Shown here: piece by piece, positions 49,083 to 57,487 of the stretch
How the letters are laid out: every line of letters starts with the position of its first letter
Position numbering within the stretch: position 1 is the stretch's first letter
DNA from: Streptomyces sp. 3214.6
GTDB lineage: Bacteria; Actinomycetota; Actinomycetes; Streptomycetales; Streptomycetaceae
Assembly: GCF_900129855.1 (NCBI RefSeq)
Contig: NZ_LT670819.1
Location: 4,774,001 to 4,838,000, forward strand
DNA: 64,000 bases
Direction: 5' to 3'
Made by a program: the position numbers and the translations under genes
Notes under the pieces: model-generated
Told to the model about the DNA's origin: nothing
The model's input: the letters and a program-made list of their open reading frames with translations, nothing else
Databases searched by the model: none

Positions 49083-49529
49083 ATGCTCAGCGCACTTGAG
49101 GTCGTCACCACCGTGGTCGTCGGCGTGATGGTGGGGGTGGAGTTCTCCGTCGCCTTCGTCATGAACCCGATCTTCAACGCACTCCCGGAGGACAGTAACC
49201 AGCTGGCCCAATCCCACGGGGGCCGGATGCTCGGCGCCGTGATGCCGTTCTGGTACATCGGCTCAGTCGTCCTCGTCGCGGTCTGGGCTGTCGCCGGATG
49301 GCACGACCACGGCACCGGCCTGGTCGTCACCGCCGGCGCGCTGCTGATCCTCAGCGTGGTCATGTCGCTTCTGCTGCTCGTCCCGATCAACAACCGGAAC
49401 AAGGCGTGGACCCCTGGCAACCGGCCCGCCGACTGGAAGGAGCAGCTGAACCGCTGGGCCCGCTGGCACTACGTCCGCGTCGCGGTCATCATCGCCGCCT
49501 TCGCCCTGCTGGTCGCCGCCCTCACCTGA
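49083..49529 (+). CDS. DUF1772-type four-helix membrane protein
   Basis: A 148-aa membrane protein with four predicted helices (VVTTVVVGVMVGVEFSVAFV; YIGSVVLVAVWAVAGW; LVVTAGALLILSVVMSLLLL; VAVIIAAFALLVAAL). LVPINNRNKAW near residue 100, then WARWHYVRVAV, are the polar residues conserved in DUF1772/anthrone-oxygenase-like proteins. ATG 49083 follows AGAGG. Divergent from, and probably regulated by, the TetR protein. Confidence 0.85.
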   Translation: MLSALEVVTTVVVGVMVGVEFSVAFVMNPIFNALPEDSNQLAQSHGGRMLGAVMPFWYIGSVVLVAVWAVAGWHDHGTGLVVTAGALLILSVVMSLLLLVPINNRNKAWTPGNRPADWKEQLNRWARWHYVRVAVIIAAFALLVAALT

Positions 49530-49585
49530 GCCGCAGGCTCACCCGCCGAATGGCTCGCCAGGAGAAGGACCATGTCGCCGCGCCA

Positions 49586-49613
49586 GTCACCCGTCGCCCG
49601 TCACCCGTCACCC
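49586..49613. repeat. Tandem repeat of 7 bp (GTCACCC), four units
   Basis: GTCACCC, GTCGCCC, GTCACCC, GTCACCC run head to tail across the stop codon of the membrane protein gene at 49608. A 7-bp unit would shift the frame on copy-number change, altering only the extreme C-terminus. Confidence 0.7.
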
Positions 49614-49961
49614 GCTGCTCGCCGCGTACACGGCGTACGGCAGCAGGATCGCGGGGAGGGTCAGCAGCCGTGGGCGGAGCGAGCGGCCCGTCTTCAGGGG
49701 GCGGAGGCCGTCGAAGAGGACGAGCAGCAGAGCGACGAACGCGGCGAGGACGATGAGGGCGGTCAGCACGAACCCGCTGTTCTCGATCTGGTCGTATGTG
49801 CAGTTGTCCAGGTCGCGACGGCCGAGGTCGCCGTAGCCGCAGTGGCCGTGGGCGAGGTACCAGCGAGCGCACAGCACGACGACGGCCGTGGGGAGGCCGA
49901 TCAGCAGGTGCACCAGAAACGGGGGCAGACAGCTCCGCAGAGCGGAGAGGGCGGAGCGCAT
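49608..49961 (-). CDS. Small integral membrane protein, function unknown
   Basis: A 117-aa protein with about three membrane segments (FLVHLLIGLPTAVVVLCARWYL; FVLTALIVLAAFVALLLVLF; LLTLPAILLPYAVYAA). The loop between helices 1 and 2 has two Cys (HCGYGDLGRRDLDNCTYDQ) that could form an extracellular disulfide. I chose ATG 49961 with GGGTGAG upstream; the frame is open to 50042. No family recognised. Confidence 0.6.
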   Translation of the reverse strand: MRSALSALRSCLPPFLVHLLIGLPTAVVVLCARWYLAHGHCGYGDLGRRDLDNCTYDQIENSGFVLTALIVLAAFVALLLVLFDGLRPLKTGRSLRPRLLTLPAILLPYAVYAASSG

Positions 49962-50057
49962 CCGCTCACCCCACCAGGTGCCGGACCCCCCGGCTGTGAC
50001 GGAAGCCACTGTTCCGGTCACAGGCATGTCACAGGGCCTCACTCGGCTTCACAGGGC

Positions 50058-50165
50058 TCAGTGGGCCGGGAAGAGTGCCCGCACCACCCAGCCGTGATCG
50101 TCCGTCATCGGGCCGGTGTGCAGCTCGCCGCCGAGGGCCGTGACCGGACGGAAGCGGCTGTGGTC
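50058..50165 (-). pseudogene. Histidine kinase C-terminal remnant
   Basis: The reverse frame ending at 50058 reads RPVTALGGELHTGP then GWVVRALFPAH. This is the tail of NarL-type histidine kinases just after the G-box (RERVTALGG...GP...V.A.FP). The G-box itself (GMRER) is missing and the rest of a kinase is absent. It is truncated at the side facing the acetyltransferase fragment. Confidence 0.55.
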
Positions 50166-50181
50166 GTCGGTGCGTTGCTGG

Positions 50182-50286
50182 AACGCGCCGTCGTTCCGCG
50201 TTCTCGACAAGCTCGGTTTCCAGCGCGACCACGTGACGACGGACGACCGTGGCGAACTGGTGTGGCTCACTCGCTCCCTGCCGTAG
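50182..50286 (+). pseudogene. GNAT acetyltransferase C-terminal remnant
   Basis: The forward frame reads NAPSFRVLDKLGFQRD then RGELVWLTRSLP and a stop at 50286. NxxSxRVLxKLGF is the conserved last helix of RimI/RimJ-type acetyltransferases. No start or N-terminal domain is present upstream. The end overlaps the VOC gene stop by 20 bp. Confidence 0.6.
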
Positions 50287-50623
50287 GTGCTCCGCCGAAG
50301 CCGATCTCGTTGCCGTCCGGGTCGCGGTAGGTGATCTTGCGGACGCCGTTGGCGTAGGTCTCGCGGCGGGTGGGGGTCAGGCCGCGGGCCGTGACGGCCG
50401 CGATGCGGGCGTCGAGGTCGTCGACGAAGAGGGTGTGCAGGGCGTGGCCGGCGTGGTGGCCGGTGCGCTGCTCGATGTAGAGGTACCGGTGCTCCGCCAG
50501 CTCCCAGACGGCTTCCTTGTCGTTCGGGAAGAACACCGGCGGGTTGCCGAACAGCCGCTCGTACCAGGCGAGGGCCGCTGGGAAGTCGTTGACGGGGATG
50601 CCCGCGAAGAGGTCGACTGTCAT
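50267..50623 (-). CDS. VOC-superfamily (glyoxalase/bleomycin-resistance fold) protein
   Basis: A 118-aa single-domain VOC protein. IPVNDFPAALAWYERLFG near residue 9 and ITYRDPDGNEIGFGG near 97 are the standard opening and closing of this fold; the Glu in GNEIGF is a usual metal ligand. EHRYLYIEQRTGHHAGHALHTLFVDDLDA lies in the middle. Substrate unknown; metal dependence cannot be settled by eye. Confidence 0.85.
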   Translation of the reverse strand: MTVDLFAGIPVNDFPAALAWYERLFGNPPVFFPNDKEAVWELAEHRYLYIEQRTGHHAGHALHTLFVDDLDARIAAVTARGLTPTRRETYANGVRKITYRDPDGNEIGFGGAPTAGSE

Positions 50624-50691
50624 GCCTCCTCATCGTAGGTCCGAGGGTTCCGCTACCTCGTCCGGTCCGAAGTCCGTCCTTCAGCGCGTCG

Positions 50692-53445
50692 TCAGTCCTT
50701 CAGCGTGCCGCGCAGTTCTCCCCTCCTTCGAATTCCGAGTTTTTTGTAGGTGCTCGTCAGATGGGTCTCGACCGTGCGGCGGGCCACGTGCAGGAGTACG
50801 GCTATCTCCGTGTTCGTGCGGCCCTCCGCCGCGAGTTCCGCGATGCGGCGCTCACTGCCGGTGAGCGCCGCGGCGCCGGTGTGCGCGGGGGCGGTGCGTC
50901 GCGCGCCCGCGGTGCGCAGCGCGTCGTCGGCGTACCGCAGCAGCCGTGCGCTGCCGAGGCGTTCGGCTCGCTCGGCGCCCTCGCGGAGGTGGTCGCGGCC
51001 CCGCGTGCGTTCGCCGGCGGCGATCAGCTGATGCCCCTGGGCGAGCAGGGAGGCGACCAGTTCCGCTTCGGCCGGTGAGTCACGCAGGACCGCCACCGCC
51101 TCCTCGCCCAGTTCCAGGCCCCGCCGGCCACGGGTCGCACGGCCCAGGACGCGCAACGCCCGTCCCACCGTGCGCGGGGTGTCCCACACCCGGGCCAGCC
51201 GGAGTTCCTCCGTGGCCAGGGCCAGCGCGTCCTGCGGGTTGCCGAGCGCCAGCCGGCACTCCGCGGCTGCCGTCCGCCACGGTGTGACGACCGGGCTGAG
51301 GACGGTGCGGGCGGACTGCCGGCGGCCGCACTCCAGGAAGTCGTGGAGAGCGCCCGCGACATCTCCCTCGGTGTACCGCAGCACGCCCCGCGCGTACAGG
51401 AAACGGTTCAGCTCCCAGGAGTCGGGAGTGGCACGCAGGTCGAAGGCATCCACGAGACGGCGGGCGTCCTGCGTACGACCCGACTCCACCAGGGCCAGCA
51501 CCGTGTGCGCGTCGGCGTTGGCGGGGCCGCCGCCGGTGTGCCGGCGGACGGGAGCCGCGGGATGCGCGGCGAGCAGCGCGCCGTAGGTGCCCCGCGCCGC
51601 CGCGATGTCCCAGCTGGTGTCCAGCAGGGCCTGTTCCATGGGGTGCAGCAGGGACGGGTGCTGGCCGGCCAGACCCCGTTCCACCAGGCGTTCCGCCTCG
51701 TCGAGCTCGTCGGCCCACTGGGCGACCGCCGCGGCCGTGCCCAGCAGGAACGGCTCGGCGAGGGGGTCGGCGGGCTCCGTCAGGAGCGTGCGCAGGCGTC
51801 GCATCGCCTCCCGCGCCGGGATCTCCCCGGCCGTCGCCGCGTACCGCACGAGGAGCGCCCGCCCGGAGGCGCCGACGAGCTCCGGGGAGCGTTCGGCGGT
51901 GCCGGCGAGCCAGCGGTAGGACTCCGCGCGGACCGTCTGGTCCTGGTCGGACAGGAGCGTGGACGCCGTCTGAAGCGTCCGGGCCAGGTCGGCGTGGCCG
52001 GCCGCCAGCCGGGACTCAAGACGCCGCAACGCCTCCACGGCCGTACGGACCTCCCCGCGGCCCGCGAGCGCGGTGCCCAGGGCGATCGCCGCACGGACCT
52101 GGTCGCGGGGGTCGGCGGGCAGGTCCAGCGCCTCCGTCAGCCGCGGGATGCCCGCCGGGGCGTCGGCGGAGACGTACTCCAGCGAGCCGAGTTCGGTGAG
52201 CAGGCGCTGACGGAGGTCGTCGGGCAGTGGTTCTTGCAGGGCTCGGCGCAGATAGCGGACGGCGTCGTCGGGGCGGCCCTCGCGGGCGGCGACCGTACCG
52301 GCCTCGCGCAGCACGCGCAGCGCCCACGGCAGACCGGCCGGCGCGCTGCCCAGCAACTGTCGGGCCACGGCGTCGACATGGTCGCCCCGGCGCAGCATCG
52401 CCTGGGCGACCGCCCGGTGCGCGTCCTGACGGCGGGCGGCGGACCAGCCGCCGAGGACGGCGTCCCGCAGGAGGGGGTGCGCGTAGCGGGGGCGGCCGGC
52501 CGCGTCCGGGCGCAGCACTCCGAGCCGCGTCATCGCCGTCAGCCAACCGGACACCCGGGCGTGGTCGGCGCCGGAGGCGTCGGCGAGGAGGGCGGAGAAC
52601 GCCGCCAGGGACTCCGTCTTCCGCGACGCCTCCGCCTGTTCCAGGGCTGCCAGCGTGCGGGCCGTCTCCGCCGTCGTCGGGCCCGCGTTGTCCAGCCACC
52701 AGGAGACGGCCGCCGGGTACGAGCCCGGGTACAGCGCGGCGCACGTCAGCGGGACGGCCGCCGGGGGCGGGGCGCCGTCGAGGTCGTCGAGGAGGGCGTG
52801 CAGGAACAGCGGATTGCCGGCGCCGGCGCGCGCACAGTCCGCGATCCACCGGTCGGAGGCGGCCGGGAAGGCGGCGCGGACCAGGCCGGCCGAGGCCTCG
52901 TCGGTGAGGGGGGCCAGGGTGTGGGTGCGGAGGAGGGACGGGGACAGGGCGTGGGTGAGGCCGGCGGGCTGGGAGTCGATGTCGTACTGGCTGCGCTCGG
53001 TGACCACCAGCAGTACCGGTAATCGGTCGATGCGGCGGGCCGCCTCCACGAACCAGCGGCGCGAGGCCTCGTCGGCGAGGTGGACGTCGTCGACGGCCAC
53101 CATGAGCGGCGCCTCGTCGGCGTACGAACGCAGCAGCCGCCAGAGCCGGGCCGCGCTGGCCCGGTCGTCGATGCCGGGCGCGACATCGGCGAACTCCGGT
53201 ACGGGGCCGAGAAGATGCAGGACGGAGGAGAACGGCAGCGCGGTGTCCTCGGGGGAGCAGCGGGCGCGCAGGACGCGCAGGCCGAGGTGGGTCGCGTGCG
53301 TGGCGGCGGCCTCCAGGAGCGCGGAGCGGCCGGTGCCGGTGGCCCCGCGCAGCAGGACGAGACGGCCGCCGCCGGCGCGGGCGTTCTTCGCCTCCGCCAC
53401 GAGCAGTGCGTGCGCGTCGTCGCGTTCCCGCAAGGGTCCGGTCAT
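50692..53445 (-). CDS. Large LuxR-family regulator with N-terminal AAA/STAND-type ATPase
   Basis: A 917-aa LAL-type regulator. Walker A LLRGATGTGRSALLEAA near residues 27-43 keeps a GxxGxGRS version with Arg in the Lys position. Walker B is LMVAVDDVHLADEASRRW near 112. A long tetratricopeptide-like helical region follows (about 350-830). The C-terminal LuxR helix-turn-helix is LTGSERRIAELAAEGRTNTEIA near 855 then RRTVETHLTSTYKKLG. It lies divergent from the small LuxR gene that precedes the CIS genes. From memory, a similar large regulator flanks the CIS locus in S. coelicolor, so it may control it. Confidence 0.88.
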   Translation of the reverse strand: MTGPLRERDDAHALLVAEAKNARAGGGRLVLLRGATGTGRSALLEAAATHATHLGLRVLRARCSPEDTALPFSSVLHLLGPVPEFADVAPGIDDRASAARLWRLLRSYADEAPLMVAVDDVHLADEASRRWFVEAARRIDRLPVLLVVTERSQYDIDSQPAGLTHALSPSLLRTHTLAPLTDEASAGLVRAAFPAASDRWIADCARAGAGNPLFLHALLDDLDGAPPPAAVPLTCAALYPGSYPAAVSWWLDNAGPTTAETARTLAALEQAEASRKTESLAAFSALLADASGADHARVSGWLTAMTRLGVLRPDAAGRPRYAHPLLRDAVLGGWSAARRQDAHRAVAQAMLRRGDHVDAVARQLLGSAPAGLPWALRVLREAGTVAAREGRPDDAVRYLRRALQEPLPDDLRQRLLTELGSLEYVSADAPAGIPRLTEALDLPADPRDQVRAAIALGTALAGRGEVRTAVEALRRLESRLAAGHADLARTLQTASTLLSDQDQTVRAESYRWLAGTAERSPELVGASGRALLVRYAATAGEIPAREAMRRLRTLLTEPADPLAEPFLLGTAAAVAQWADELDEAERLVERGLAGQHPSLLHPMEQALLDTSWDIAAARGTYGALLAAHPAAPVRRHTGGGPANADAHTVLALVESGRTQDARRLVDAFDLRATPDSWELNRFLYARGVLRYTEGDVAGALHDFLECGRRQSARTVLSPVVTPWRTAAAECRLALGNPQDALALATEELRLARVWDTPRTVGRALRVLGRATRGRRGLELGEEAVAVLRDSPAEAELVASLLAQGHQLIAAGERTRGRDHLREGAERAERLGSARLLRYADDALRTAGARRTAPAHTGAAALTGSERRIAELAAEGRTNTEIAVLLHVARRTVETHLTSTYKKLGIRRRGELRGTLKD

Positions 53446-53784
53446 CGCTGCCTCCTGCTGTCGGGGACGTCGTCAAAAACGTCGTCAGAAACGTGCTCGG
53501 CGAAGTGTTCGGAAACGTCGGGCGTGTACGTGTAGAGGCGGATCGGTGGGGTAAAGGTCCACGCGATCGTTGTGGCGAGGCTCACGACGGGTCGGACGGC
53601 GGCGAGGGAACCGCTTCTGACCTGCGCAGATGCTGTCGAACCGTGGTCGTGGACGGCTTGCTCTCGTGGTCCGCCTCGTGGTGCTCCACGATTGCGCGCG
53701 CAGCGGGAGGCGCAGAAGTCTGGGCCCGACCCACCCGTCACCGGTCCCCGCCGGACGACGGGCCCGTGAACTTGGGGGATACGG
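53446..53784. other. Divergent intergenic region between two LuxR genes
   Basis: No gene is seen in these 339 bp. The first 75 bp hold degenerate repeats of an AACGTCGTCA unit (53465-53520). GGGGGAT at 53774-53780 is a candidate ribosome-binding site for a TTG start at 53785. No clear operator palindrome was found. Confidence 0.5.
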
Positions 53785-54456
53785 TTGCTCAGCTCACCCC
53801 GGACACCAGAGACCGGCGCCGCCAGCGCTGCCCGGCGGCGGGTTCCCGTGGCCGTCCAGGCGCCGGATCCGCTCTCCCGCGAGGGCGCCGTCAGCCAGTT
53901 GCGTGTCCGCCCCGAGGTCGAGGTCCGCGAAGAGCTCCCGGCCGCCGCCGGCACGGTGGTGCTGCTGATCGAGGACACCCTCGACGAGGCGGCGCTGGCC
54001 CGGCTGCGGCGGATCGTGCGCAGCGAGGGGGCGCGGGCGGTGCTCGTCGTGGGCACGATCCGCGAGACCGAGCTGCTGGACGTCATCGAGTGCGGGGTCG
54101 GGGCCATCGTCTGGCGTCGTGAGGCCACCGCGCACCGGCTGGTGCAGGCGGTGCTGGCCGCCCACCGGGGCGACGGCGACCTGCCCGCCGACCTGCTGGG
54201 CAGACTCATCAGCCAGGTGGGCACGATGCACCGCGGTGCGGCGGGCCGGCCCGGCGCCCCCTCCCTGGGGCTCGCGCCACGGGAGGTGGACGTCCTGCGG
54301 CTGGTCGCCGAGGGCCTGGACACCGGAGAGATCGCCAGCAAGCTGTCCTACTCCGAACGAACCGTCAAGAACGTCATGCACGGACTCACGACGCGGCTGC
54401 ATCTGCGCAACCGGGCGCACGCAGTGGCATATGCCCTGCGGGAAGGCTACATCTGA
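53785..54456 (+). CDS. LuxR-family response-regulator-like transcription factor at the CIS locus
   Basis: About 223 aa if started at TTG 53785 (GGGGGAT upstream), or 202 aa from GTG 53848. The N-terminal domain VPVAVQAPDPLSREGAVSQL resembles a receiver fold, but the phosphorylation Asp pocket is not obvious: TVVLLIEDTLDEAALARL replaces the usual VLMDIRMP, so it is probably a pseudo-receiver. The C-terminal LuxR helix-turn-helix is LAPREVDVLRLVAEGLDTGE near 165 then ERTVKNVMHGLTTRL. The DUF4255 gene starts 153 bp downstream, suggesting it regulates, or is transcribed with, the CIS genes. Confidence 0.82.
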   Translation: MLSSPRTPETGAASAARRRVPVAVQAPDPLSREGAVSQLRVRPEVEVREELPAAAGTVVLLIEDTLDEAALARLRRIVRSEGARAVLVVGTIRETELLDVIECGVGAIVWRREATAHRLVQAVLAAHRGDGDLPADLLGRLISQVGTMHRGAAGRPGAPSLGLAPREVDVLRLVAEGLDTGEIASKLSYSERTVKNVMHGLTTRLHLRNRAHAVAYALREGYI

Positions 54457-54608
54457 CCGAACGGGCAATCGAAGGCGGACACGCGGGCAGCGTGCCGTGC
54501 CCGCCCGCCGACCCCGCAGCGCCTGCGGAAACAGGCCCGGAAAGGGCACGATCGGCAAAGGGCTGCCGCTGACAGGTCGCCGCTGTACGGCAATTGAGGA
54601 GCACGACG

Positions 54609-55283
54609 GTGATCCACGAGGTGGACGAAGTCCTCAAAGGCCTGCTCGAGGGCGGCGCGCTCGCGGGCTCCGGCATCGACGTCTCCTTCGAGGCCCCGAC
54701 CCGCGACTGGGCCGCACGACGCAACGCCCCTGTGATCAATACCTACTTGTACGACATTCGCGAGGACGTGTCGCGGCGGCAGCGCGGCCAGATGGCGGTG
54801 CGCGACGAGCGGGACATCGTCGTGAAACGCCGTCAGCCGCCGCGCTGGTTCCGGCTGTCGTATCTGATCACCGCGTGGACGCGCACCCCGCAGGACGAAC
54901 ACCGGTTGCTGTCCGCAGTGTTGGCGACCCTGCTCCCGCGCGAACTGCTCACCGCCGACGAACTTCCCGGCTCCCTGGGCGCGTTGGGGCTGGCGGTGCC
55001 GGTGACGGTGGCCAGCGTCCAGAGCGAGTCCCGTTCCCTCGCCGAGATCTGGTCCGCGCTGGGCGGCGAGCTCAAGCCGTCCCTGGACCTGGTGGTGACG
55101 GCGCCCTTCCCCGCGTACCCCGAGTACGACGCCGGTCCGCCGGTCACCGAGGGCGCGGCGGTCCGCCTGCGCGGCATGGACGGCGACCCTCCGGAGTCCG
55201 GCGAACGCGCCCACCGCCCCCACCAGGTGGCAGCGGCCCGCGCCGCCCGCGAGGCCGCGACCCGGCGCCCGGGCCAGCGGTGA
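54609..55283 (+). CDS. CIS tube-terminator-like protein, DUF4255 (Afp16/Pvc16-type)
   Basis: A 224-aa structural protein. MIHEVDEVLKGLLEGGAL and FEAPTRDWAARRNAPVINTYLYDIREDVSRR near residues 27-57 are the DUF4255 signature. RWFRLSYLITAWT near 80 and DEHRLLSAVLATLLP near 97 continue it. In Afp/PVC particles the homologue terminates the inner tube and sheath at the distal end. GAGGAGC stands 8 bp before GTG 54609. The stop overlaps the AAA+ ATPase start (GTGA), so both are made together. Confidence 0.92.
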   Translation: MIHEVDEVLKGLLEGGALAGSGIDVSFEAPTRDWAARRNAPVINTYLYDIREDVSRRQRGQMAVRDERDIVVKRRQPPRWFRLSYLITAWTRTPQDEHRLLSAVLATLLPRELLTADELPGSLGALGLAVPVTVASVQSESRSLAEIWSALGGELKPSLDLVVTAPFPAYPEYDAGPPVTEGAAVRLRGMDGDPPESGERAHRPHQVAAARAAREAATRRPGQR

Positions 55284-57406
55284 GCGAGCCGACCGCGAAC
55301 GGGGCGTACGCCGGGGAACAGCAGGACGTGGTCGCCGCCCCGGTCCCGGAGGGCGCGGACGGGGGGCTGCTCTCCCGCCTCTTCGCGCTGCGGGAGCGGG
55401 TTGCCGTTCTGGTCGACCGGCGTGCCGCCGGCGATCCCACTGCCGCCGATCCGCTCCGTGGGCTGTACCTCTCCGAGGAGGCCGTGCGTCAGCTGCTCGC
55501 CGGCGGGACGGCCGTCCCGGGCGACGACCTCACCGCCGCCGTCCCGCCCGGCGCCGCCCTCGCCCCCGCCGACCCTCTCACCGCCCTCGCCGTCCGGCTC
55601 CGCCTCACCGACCTCGACGCCGCGATCCTCCTCATCGCGCTCGCGCCCGATCTGGACCGTGTCTTCGAGCCGCTGTACGGCTACCTCAACGACGACGTGA
55701 GCAGACGGCGCGCCACGGTCGGCCTCGCCCTCGAACTGTGCGGGGCGCCCGCGCACCGGGCCACCGCCCGTGCCCGCTTCCATTCCTCGGCGCCCCTGCG
55801 CGCGTACGGGCTGCTGGACGTCGAGGAACCCGAACGGCCTTTCCTGTCGCGCTCGTTGCGCGTCCCGGACCGGGTGCTCGCCCACCTCCTCGGCGACGAC
55901 ACCCCGGACGCCGCCCTGCACGGCAGCCTGCACCCGCTTCCCCCGCCGCTGCCCCTGTCCGACGGCGACGAGGACTTCGTCCGCCGGCTGACGCACCGAC
56001 TGCGGGAGGGCGGCCCGCTCACCGCCTACCTGCGCGAACACCGCGAGGGCGACGGCCTCGCCGCGATCGCCTCGGCCCTGCACGCCGCAGCCGTCGACGC
56101 CGTCCGCTTCAGCGGGTCCGACGACCGTCTCCCCGGCCTTCTGCGTGAGGCGCGCCTCGGCGGCCGGGCGGTCGTCCTGTCGGGCCTGCCGGACCACCCG
56201 GCCGCGCTGATCGGCGCGTTGGCCGACGCCTCGGACGTCACCGTCCTCCTCACGGACCCGCGCCCCTACGACCCGCACTGGTCCACCCACGACCCCCTCG
56301 TCCTGGAGGCCCCCCGCCGCCGAGCAGGCGGGACGGCCGCGTGGGCGGCGGCACTCGCCGAAGGAGACCAGGGCCAAGGAAACCAGGGCGAAGGGGAACG
56401 GAGCGAAGGGGAACGGGGCGAAGGGGAAGGGGGCGAAGGGGAACGGGGTTTCGACCTCGCCGCCACCGTCGCCCCTTACCGCCTTGGCGGCGAGCGGGTG
56501 GCGCGGGCCGCGCGCGCCGCCGCCGCCCTGGCCGCCTTCGAGGACCGGCCGCTCACCGCCGACCATGTTCGCCTGGCCGCCCGCCAGCAGTCGGCCTCCG
56601 GCCTGGAACGACATGCGCGACGGATCCGGCCCGACGTCGGCTGGGAAGACCTGGTCCTGCCCGAGCGGCCGCTGACCCAACTGCACGAACTCGCCCTGCG
56701 CGCCCGGCACCGCGACCGTGTCCTCGGCGACTGGCGGCTCAGCGCGGGGGGCGGGCGCGGGCGAGGGGTACTCGGCCTGTTCGCCGGCGAGTCCGGCACC
56801 GGCAAGACCCTCTCCGCCGAGGTCGTCGCCGCCGAACTCGGGCTCGATCTCTACGTCGTCCAGCTGTCCTCCGTCGTCGACAAGTACGTCGGCGAGACGG
56901 AGAAGAACCTGGAGCGCATCTTCACCGAGGCCGACCGCACCGACGCCGTGCTGCTCTTCGACGAGGCGGACGCCGTCTTCGGGAAGCGGTCGGAGGTGAA
57001 GGACGCGCACGACAAGTACGCCAACATGGAGAGCGCCTACCTGCTCCAGCGACTGGAGTCGTTCGACGGCATCGCGCTGCTCACCACCAACCTGCGCGCC
57101 AACATCGACGAGGCGTTCACCAGGCGGCTCGACCTGGTGGTCGACTTCCCGTTCCCCGACGCCGGTCAGCGCCTCGCGCTGTGGCGGCACGGGCTGGTCC
57201 ACGTCCCCTGCGCCGACGACATCGACCCCGAGCCACTGGCCAAGGACTTCGAACTCGCCGGCGGGTCGATCCGCAGCGCGGTCGTCACCGCCGCCTACCT
57301 CGCCGCCGCCCGGGACGAGCCCGTCGGCGACGGCGACCTCCTGGAGGGCGCCCGCCGCGAGTACCGCAAGGCGGGCCGTCTGGTCCCGGGCGAAGCCAAC
57401 TGGTGA
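55280..57406 (+). CDS. CIS-associated AAA+ ATPase (Afp15/Pvc15-type)
   Basis: A 708-aa ATPase. An N-terminal winged-helix-like domain (LTALAVRLRLTDLDAAILLIALAPDLDRV near 110) is typical of the Pvc15 group. A degenerate first ATPase-like region follows, then the active AAA+ domain with Walker A GESGTGKT near 503, Walker B LLFDEADAVFGKRSEVKDAHD near 558 and sensor TTNLRANIDEAFTRR. Residues about 361-391 are a Glu/Gly/Gln/Arg repeat made by in-frame DNA repeats. Homologues are thought to act in loading or assembling the injection particle. It overlaps the DUF4255 gene; its stop lies inside a tandem repeat. Confidence 0.93.
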   Translation: MSEPTANGAYAGEQQDVVAAPVPEGADGGLLSRLFALRERVAVLVDRRAAGDPTAADPLRGLYLSEEAVRQLLAGGTAVPGDDLTAAVPPGAALAPADPLTALAVRLRLTDLDAAILLIALAPDLDRVFEPLYGYLNDDVSRRRATVGLALELCGAPAHRATARARFHSSAPLRAYGLLDVEEPERPFLSRSLRVPDRVLAHLLGDDTPDAALHGSLHPLPPPLPLSDGDEDFVRRLTHRLREGGPLTAYLREHREGDGLAAIASALHAAAVDAVRFSGSDDRLPGLLREARLGGRAVVLSGLPDHPAALIGALADASDVTVLLTDPRPYDPHWSTHDPLVLEAPRRRAGGTAAWAAALAEGDQGQGNQGEGERSEGERGEGEGGEGERGFDLAATVAPYRLGGERVARAARAAAALAAFEDRPLTADHVRLAARQQSASGLERHARRIRPDVGWEDLVLPERPLTQLHELALRARHRDRVLGDWRLSAGGGRGRGVLGLFAGESGTGKTLSAEVVAAELGLDLYVVQLSSVVDKYVGETEKNLERIFTEADRTDAVLLFDEADAVFGKRSEVKDAHDKYANMESAYLLQRLESFDGIALLTTNLRANIDEAFTRRLDLVVDFPFPDAGQRLALWRHGLVHVPCADDIDPEPLAKDFELAGGSIRSAVVTAAYLAAARDEPVGDGDLLEGARREYRKAGRLVPGEANW

Positions 57407-57454
57407 CTGCCGTATGACTGGTGACTACCGTATGACTGGTAACTGCCTTATACG
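57401..57454. repeat. Three 18-bp tandem repeats across the ATPase stop codon
   Basis: TGGTGACTGCCGTATGAC, TGGTGACTACCGTATGAC and TGGTAACTGCCTTATACG are consecutive. The first contains the last Trp codon and TGA stop of the ATPase. CCGTAT in the first two units can pair with ATACGG at the end, giving a possible weak terminator facing the convergent gene. Confidence 0.75.
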
Positions 57455-57487
57455 GAAAGGGAGTCGGCCTGGGTCAGGCCGTCGCCC

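Noticed and set aside
53465..53520. AACGTCGTCA-like units as a CRISPR-type array
   Set aside because: Units are short, degenerate and unevenly spaced with no unique spacers.
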